Shown here: piece after piece, positions 14,023 through 17,751 of the stretch | Layout of the letters: each line of letters opens with the position of its first letter | Numbering within the stretch: position 1 is the stretch's first letter | Assembly (NCBI GenBank): GCA_001872165.1 | Contig: MNXK01000050.1 | Span: 1 to 17,751, forward strand | Length of the DNA stretch: 17,751 nucleotides | Direction: 5' to 3' | Origin: Anaerolineae bacterium CG2_30_58_95 | GTDB taxonomy: Bacteria > Chloroflexota > Anaerolineae > Anaerolineales > Villigracilaceae | The notes under the pieces: model-generated | What the model saw: only the letters and a program-made list of their open reading frames with translations | Told to the model about the DNA's origin: nothing | Database searches by the model: none | Made by a program: the position numbers and the translations under genes

Positions 14023-14853
14023 ATGCGTCGCTGTTTGTTTTTATTAGGTTTCTTTTTTGTTTTTTTCTTTCTTTTCGTGCCGCGCGCCTATGCGGAGGTT
14101 TGTTACGCGGCCCGCAATATTGCCCAGTTTGCGTGTATCGATGGTGAACAGGAATGTATAGCACCATACCAAGCGTGCGCCGGAGATCCAAGCCGTGATT
14201 GTGACCATTGTGACGCAGACGGTGTCTATTATTTTACGGGTGTGGGACCGTGTAAGGCTTTTTGTGGCGGTTGGGAAACAGCAAAGACGTGTGCGTCGAC
14301 CGGATCGTATCTTTTTGCCTGCAGCGCGCCGCCGGATTGCGCGGCGCATCCCAATATTACCACCTGCAATAGCGGTCTCGAGCCGGGCACGTGTACCACA
14401 AACACGGAGCAATGGGAATATGGCTGTTGGGGGCCGGGCGAAGGGGCTCCCACATCAACCCCCGCACCCGGTAATTGCCCCAATGGAATTTGCGACACAA
14501 GTGAAGATCCCTGCAGTTGCTCTGCCGACTGCGGCGAGTGTTCCGTTATATTGCCCACTGCTACCCCGGACCCAAATTTTCCTACCCCCACTCCCACGCC
14601 GGGTGCCACCCCCACTCCCACGCCGGTGCCAGGCTCGATCCGCGCGCGGGCGATGCAGGTTTCCGCATCCGATACGTCCTGTACGGCGGTACGCGCTTCC
14701 GGCACCGGAATTGACGGCACCGTTCACCAGTTTACCCCGTCTTCGGATTCCAATCCCGCCCCGCTGGCCCAGAGCGGGAGTTCAGTGGAAACCTGTGAGG
14801 TCTTTTCTCTCAATTCAGATCAGCCATTCGATTGTTTCTTGCGTGGCCTGTGA
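14023..14853 (+). CDS. Secreted Cys-rich protein, probably 3'-truncated
   Basis: The predicted protein (276 residues from the ATG at 14023; 285 from 13996) has an N-terminal signal peptide (LFLLGFFFVFFFLF, cleavage near AYA-EV). A cysteine-dense region follows, including CPNGICDTSEDPCSC and SADCGEC, then a Thr/Pro repeat linker (PTPTPTPGATPTPTP), then the beginning of what looks like an Ig-like/beta-sandwich repeat. Such cysteine modules with TP linkers are common in large surface proteins of candidate-phyla bacteria (from memory). The last 11 or so codons are antisense to the 3' end of a plsC gene, so the original gene was probably longer and has been cut at about 14815. The start at 14023 removes residues encoded by the MITE end. 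Function unknown. Confidence 0.65.
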   Translation: MRRCLFLLGFFFVFFFLFVPRAYAEVCYAARNIAQFACIDGEQECIAPYQACAGDPSRDCDHCDADGVYYFTGVGPCKAFCGGWETAKTCASTGSYLFACSAPPDCAAHPNITTCNSGLEPGTCTTNTEQWEYGCWGPGEGAPTSTPAPGNCPNGICDTSEDPCSCSADCGECSVILPTATPDPNFPTPTPTPGATPTPTPVPGSIRARAMQVSASDTSCTAVRASGTGIDGTVHQFTPSSDSNPAPLAQSGSSVETCEVFSLNSDQPFDCFLRGL

Positions 14854-15597
14854 AAGGTCCGAGAACACGCCCCGACGCGCGGGGGGCAGCATGTCCGCCA
14901 GGATGTACATCGCCTCGGCCGTCATCTTCGTCAGTTCGGCCCGGTCATCCCGCCCCAGTCCGGGCTTGAAGCGGAACGGGCGGCCGAAAAGCAGGCTCAC
15001 GCCCGGCTCCTTCCAACGGCGGCTGAAAGGCAGCGCCGGCAGGCCTCTTGTCCCGTCCACCGAGATGGGCAACAGCGGCGCGCCGGTCTGGACGGCAAGG
15101 TATGCCATGCCGTCCTTGGCCTCCAGCAGCGCCGGTCGGCGCGTCCCCTCCGGCGCGATCCACAGGATCTCGCCCGCTTCCAGCACTTGTAAACAAGCCC
15201 GCAGGGCGCGCCGGTCCACCTCGCCGCGCTGCACCGAGATGACGTTCCACAGGCGCGGGAAAATCCCAACCACGGGATAAGCGTAGGCCTCCACCTTCGC
15301 CAGCGGCACGATGTTGCGCGGCACGGCGTGGATGATCAGGATCGGGTCAATGAACGCGATGTGGTTACTATAAAGGATCAGCGGCCCGCTCGCGGGGATA
15401 TTTTCAACGCCCTCGATCTTATCCACTTTGACAATCGTCGCCACCAGGATGCGCATCACAACGCGTAGGAAGCGGCGCATCGGCTCATAACGGGCATGAT
15501 GGTAGCCAATTGCGCTACCATGATGGTAGCCAATTGTGCTACCATGATGGTAGCCGACTGCGCTACCATGTTCATAAGCCAATGATTTCTCAGTCAT
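14815..15597 (-). CDS. PlsC-type lysophospholipid/glycerolipid acyltransferase (third copy)
   Basis: The 260-residue protein is an LPLAT-family acyltransferase, probably acylating lysophosphatidic acid or a related lipid at the membrane. Motif I NHIAFID (78-84), VQRGEVDRR (122-130) and APEGTR (148-153) are present. The ATG at 15597 forms ATGA with the previous gene's stop and has GAGGTG as ribosome-binding site. Residues about 10-34 are three 8-residue repeats (HGSAVGYH-like) encoded by 24-bp palindromic units, so the native protein probably begins near Met40. It is the last gene of the cmk-plsC-plsC-plsC run, and its stop lies at the junction with the plus-strand block; the last residues (ETIEWLI) are the antisense of the neighbour's tail. 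Confidence 0.9.
   Translation of the reverse strand: MTEKSLAYEHGSAVGYHHGSTIGYHHGSAIGYHHARYEPMRRFLRVVMRILVATIVKVDKIEGVENIPASGPLILYSNHIAFIDPILIIHAVPRNIVPLAKVEAYAYPVVGIFPRLWNVISVQRGEVDRRALRACLQVLEAGEILWIAPEGTRRPALLEAKDGMAYLAVQTGAPLLPISVDGTRGLPALPFSRRWKEPGVSLLFGRPFRFKPGLGRDDRAELTKMTAEAMYILADMLPPARRGVFSDLSQATQETIEWLI
15498..15569. repeat. Three 24-bp palindromic tandem repeats, in frame at the start of a plsC gene
   Basis: Three adjacent 24-bp units lie at 15498-15521, 15522-15545 and 15546-15569. Each has the palindrome GGTAGCCAATTGCGCTACC (or a close variant) followed by a short spacer; GGTAGC pairs with GCTACC. Because 24 is a multiple of three, they add 8 residues each without breaking the frame. 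A related palindrome occurs in the cmk end (17151-17202). Confidence 0.85.
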
Positions 15598-16472
15598 CGT
15601 TCACCTCGTGGTAGCCGCAGGCTACCATCCACATACGAATAAACTCCTCGGTATTCAGGAGGTAGTTGACGCGCTAACACTTCCATGATCAGACGCGTGG
15701 CCTCCCGCAGCGCGCCTTGACGATTGGCCTGCCCCGGCAAAATGAACGCTTTTCCCACCCTCAGCGTGACCGGAGTCCGGCGCAGCCGCTTCATATTCCC
15801 ATAAAGACGGGCGTTCTGCGTGCCGGTGATCGTGACCGGCACGAGCGGGACGCCGGCTTTGATCGCCAAAAAAGCCGCGCCTTCCGTCCCCTCTTCCAGG
15901 CCTCCGCTGAGGCTTTCGCGTCCCTCCGGCGCCACGCCGACGAATTTACCGGCCCGCAGGCCCTCCAGCGCGGCCCGGATCGCCCGGCGGTCCGGCTGGC
16001 CGCGATGCACCCAGATAACCCCATAAGCGTGCATGAGCGCGCCAAGCACAGGAAAGTTGTACAGCTCGATCTTCGCCAGGGCTTCCGGGAAGATTGGCAA
16101 AAACGCGAGCATGATCAGCGCATCCGCATCACCGAGGTGGTTCATCACAACCAACGCCGGGCCCTTCTTGGGAAAATTCTCCAGGCCGGATACTTCCGTG
16201 CGCGTAAAACAAAAAACCAGGAAACGCACCAGTCCCTTCAGCAGCCTGCGTGCCAGCCGCCGCGCCGGGGTCAGGACGGGCAAACGGGTCAGCTCGGGCC
16301 GCCAGACCTCACTGACCGGTTTATCCCCGTAGTTAGAGCCTATCCGGATAACCGGCTCCCGGCGGCGTCCCCGCCGCCGAGGACGGCGGCTGGAGCGTTT
16401 TTTGGATACCTCACTGACCGGCTTGTCCCCGTAGTTTGGGGGCTTGGGCGGGAGAGATGGCGCTATCGGCAT
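15594..16472 (-). CDS. PlsC-type acyltransferase (second copy), repeat-extended N-terminus
   Basis: The 292-residue LPLAT-family protein has motif I NHLGDAD (111-117), WVHRGQPDRRA (154-164) and APEGRES (181-187). The last departs from the usual EG-x-R, with Glu at the fourth place, so activity or specificity may differ. The catalytic domain starts at about residue 65. Before it lie two copies of NYGDKPVSEV (13-22 and 47-56) around an Arg-rich stretch (24-40), all encoded by a duplicated 29-bp repeat. The end (DGSLRLPRGER) is also repeat-derived and supplies the ribosome-binding site of the next gene. The ATG at 16472 has GAGG 5 nt upstream and lies 62 bp inside the preceding plsC. Start confidence is moderate. 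Confidence 0.88.
   Translation of the reverse strand: MPIAPSLPPKPPNYGDKPVSEVSKKRSSRRPRRRGRRREPVIRIGSNYGDKPVSEVWRPELTRLPVLTPARRLARRLLKGLVRFLVFCFTRTEVSGLENFPKKGPALVVMNHLGDADALIMLAFLPIFPEALAKIELYNFPVLGALMHAYGVIWVHRGQPDRRAIRAALEGLRAGKFVGVAPEGRESLSGGLEEGTEGAAFLAIKAGVPLVPVTITGTQNARLYGNMKRLRRTPVTLRVGKAFILPGQANRQGALREATRLIMEVLARQLPPEYRGVYSYVDGSLRLPRGER
15609..15627. repeat. Palindrome at the 3' end of a plsC gene
   Basis: TGGTAGCCGCAGGCTACCA is an 8-bp perfect stem with a 3-nt loop. It shares the GGTAGCC core with the 24-bp units just downstream and encodes the last residues of the second plsC gene. Bases next to it form the GAGGTG ribosome-binding site of the third plsC. Confidence 0.65.
16306..16436. 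repeat. Duplicated 29-bp repeat in the plsC overlap region
   Basis: Copies at 16306-16334 and 16408-16436 share ACCTCACTGACCGG...TCCCCGTAGTT with two mismatches, at a distance of 102 bp (in frame). In the second plsC gene both encode NYGDKPVSEV. The copy at 16408-16436 also supplies the last codons and TGA of the first plsC, so it is read in two frames. Confidence 0.8.
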
Positions 16473-17136
16473 ATACGCCTCGATATTCCTCCGGCAACAA
16501 ACCGGCGATGTGCGACATCACCAGATCGGCGTTGCGCTGGCGCGCCGCGCGCCGCCCGGCGCCTTTCCCCTCAACGGGCGGCAGGCGGATCGGCTTACCG
16601 ATGCGCATCTCCAGCGGCGGACGGTTGCCTTTCGAAGCTTTTTGCCGGAAATCATCCGTCGTGCCGAGAATGCCGACCGGGATAACCGGTACGCCCGTCT
16701 CTTCGACGATATACGCCACGCCGGGCTTGGCGCGCCTCATGCCCGGGGCGTGCGAACGCCCTCCCTCCGGGGCGATCAGCAGGGGCTTGCCAGAGCGGAT
16801 AACGGACAGCACCGTATCCAGCGATTGACGATCGTACTCACCGCGGTGAACGGGGATGCCTCCATAGAGGCGCACCAGCACGTTCTGGCCGGGCCTGTGC
16901 CAGATATCCACCGCGCCCATCGATTCGAGCATCTCGGGCCAGAACGAGAGCATAAAGGGCGGGTCGAAAAGCGAAACGTGGTTCATCACAGCCACGTAGG
17001 GCTGGCCATAAGAGATGTTTTCCTTGCCAATCATTTCGACCGGCGCGAGGATATGGAACAGGGCGCGCAGCGCGCCCTTCAGCATAGGACGAACCAGCAC
17101 CCGCCAAAACGCCACGCGATACGTTTTCACTTGCAT
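16411..17136 (-). CDS. PlsC-type acyltransferase (first copy)
   Basis: The 241-residue LPLAT-family enzyme is probably a 1-acylglycerol-3-phosphate-type acyltransferase of membrane phospholipid synthesis. Motif I NHVSLFD (52-58), PVHRGEYDRQ (95-104), APEGGRS (122-128) and GVPVIPVGI (147-155 region) are visible. The basic N-terminus with a hydrophobic stretch (about 20-35) fits membrane association. Its ATG overlaps the cmk stop by 10 bp, with GAGGAG as ribosome-binding site inside the cmk end. Its own last residues (PKLRGQAGQ) are encoded by the 29-bp repeat, suggesting that repeat insertion replaced the original end. The cmk-plsC linkage is common in bacteria. Confidence 0.92.
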   Translation of the reverse strand: MQVKTYRVAFWRVLVRPMLKGALRALFHILAPVEMIGKENISYGQPYVAVMNHVSLFDPPFMLSFWPEMLESMGAVDIWHRPGQNVLVRLYGGIPVHRGEYDRQSLDTVLSVIRSGKPLLIAPEGGRSHAPGMRRAKPGVAYIVEETGVPVIPVGILGTTDDFRQKASKGNRPPLEMRIGKPIRLPPVEGKGAGRRAARQRNADLVMSHIAGLLPEEYRGVYADSAISPAQAPKLRGQAGQ

Positions 17137-17751
17137 GGTGACTCCTCTTTAGTCGCCATTAGCGCGACCACTTTGGTCGCCAATAGCGCGACCACTTTGG
17201 CGAAGGCTTCGTCAGCATTCAAATGATCGGAATCAACGATGACGGCATCCCGGGCGGCTTGCAGCGGCGAGTGGGCGCGGGTGGAATCGATCTTGTCTCG
17301 TTTACGCACCCCAGCCAGGATTTCCTTATAGTCGGCTTTTCCGCCGCGCGCGATGATCTCGTCGTAACGACGGCGGGCGCGCTGTTCGGCGGAAGCATCC
17401 AGGTAGATTTTCAAATCCGCTTCGGGCAGGACGACGGTGCCGATATCGCGTCCGACCATGACGACGCGTCCGCGCAGGCCGATGCGCCGCTGCTGGGAAG
17501 CCAGCGCCTGGCGCACTCCTTTATAGGCTGAAACGACCGAGACGTTGGCATCCACCTCGGGGCGGCGGATATCCCAGGTGACATCCGTCCTTCCCACAAC
17601 AACATCGCAAGCACGCCCATCCGCTTTGGAAGGCGGGCGAATATCAATAAACACCTCATTTGCCAGAGCAGTCACGCCGGCTTCGTCATTCACATCCACA
17701 CCGCCCTGGATGGCCAGCCAGGTCACAGCGCGGTACATGACGCCGGTATCG
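17127..17751 (-). CDS. cmk: Cytidylate kinase, 5' end outside the window
   Basis: The visible C-terminal part, from DTGVMYRAVTWLA onward (about 208 residues), matches CMP/dCMP kinase, which phosphorylates CMP to CDP in pyrimidine salvage. GRDIGTVVLPEADLKIYLDA is the strong family signature, and RARRRYDE belongs to the lid. The N-terminal P-loop lies beyond position 17751. The last residues (ATKVVALLATKVVALMATK) are a repeated peptide encoded by 24-bp palindromic units and are not part of the normal fold. The stop overlaps plsC. Confidence 0.93.
   Translation of the reverse strand, partial: DTGVMYRAVTWLAIQGGVDVNDEAGVTALANEVFIDIRPPSKADGRACDVVVGRTDVTWDIRRPEVDANVSVVSAYKGVRQALASQQRRIGLRGRVVMVGRDIGTVVLPEADLKIYLDASAEQRARRRYDEIIARGGKADYKEILAGVRKRDKIDSTRAHSPLQAARDAVIVDSDHLNADEAFAKVVALLATKVVALMATKEESPCK
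17151..17202. repeat. 24-bp palindromic tandem repeats, in frame at the end of cmk
   Basis: Two full units and a partial third: GGTCGCCAATAGCGCGACC (17175-17193) plus spacer ACTTT; an almost identical unit at 17151-17169 plus ACTTT (17170-17174); and GGCG from 17199. GGTCGC pairs with GCGACC. The period is 24 bp (8 residues), and the reading frame of cmk runs through without a stop. Confidence 0.85.

Noticed and set aside
14195..15280. Long plus-strand open frame (361 codons)
   Set aside because: It is out of frame with the Cys-rich gene and antisense to plsC; its Arg/Pro-rich sequence is typical of a shadow.
15498..15569. CRISPR array in the 24-bp palindromic units
   Set aside because: Units are directly adjacent, with a 5-bp fixed spacer and in-frame coding.

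Overview
The window looks like a GC-rich chromosome segment from an uncultured bacterium, most likely Chloroflexota (Anaerolineae-like). The basis is the gene order and protein style (rpmH-rnpA-yidD-yidC-jag with parA/parB, tandem PlsC-type acyltransferases, soluble GAF/MshEN-type histidine kinases) plus many short palindromic repeats. This is inference; no 16S rRNA gene or other decisive marker is present. All genes lie on the minus strand except two on the plus strand at 12.39-14.85 kb.

Layout, read in the minus-strand direction of transcription (right to left). 17751-14815: cytidylate kinase (5' end outside the window) followed by three overlapping PlsC/LPLAT-type acyltransferase genes. 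14853-12387: a plus-strand block with a secreted Cys-rich protein that seems cut off at its 3' end, a MITE-like element and a lipoprotein of unknown function. 12326-8655: a consensus promoter, then rpmH, rnpA, yidD, a BamB-like beta-propeller lipoprotein, yidC and jag, i.e. L34, tRNA processing and membrane-protein insertion. 8654-8346: a repeat-filled spacer. 8345-230: a PfkB-family sugar kinase, parA, an OLD-like ATPase/TOPRIM protein, parB, a YtcJ-like amidohydrolase and two soluble sensor histidine kinases, nearly all joined by stop/start overlaps (TAGTG, TAATG) or gaps of a few bases. 1-229: direct repeats and a second MITE-like element.

Main points. (1) Short palindromic repeats sit in frame inside several genes (cmk C-terminus, plsC N- and C-termini, rnpA, amidohydrolase). 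Two of them share one 19-nt palindrome with a compensatory base-pair change. (2) A distinctly AT-richer OLD-like ATPase/TOPRIM gene lies exactly between parA and parB. (3) Two MITE-like elements have terminal inverted repeats and 8-bp direct repeats consistent with target-site duplication. (4) The plus-strand block looks foreign, and its last gene runs straight into the end of a plsC gene. (5) One histidine kinase carries a degenerate MshEN-type (c-di-GMP receptor) N-terminus.

The rpmH-rnpA-yidD-yidC-jag-parA-parB set is typical of the neighbourhood of oriC, but I see no dnaA, DnaA-box cluster or parS site here.
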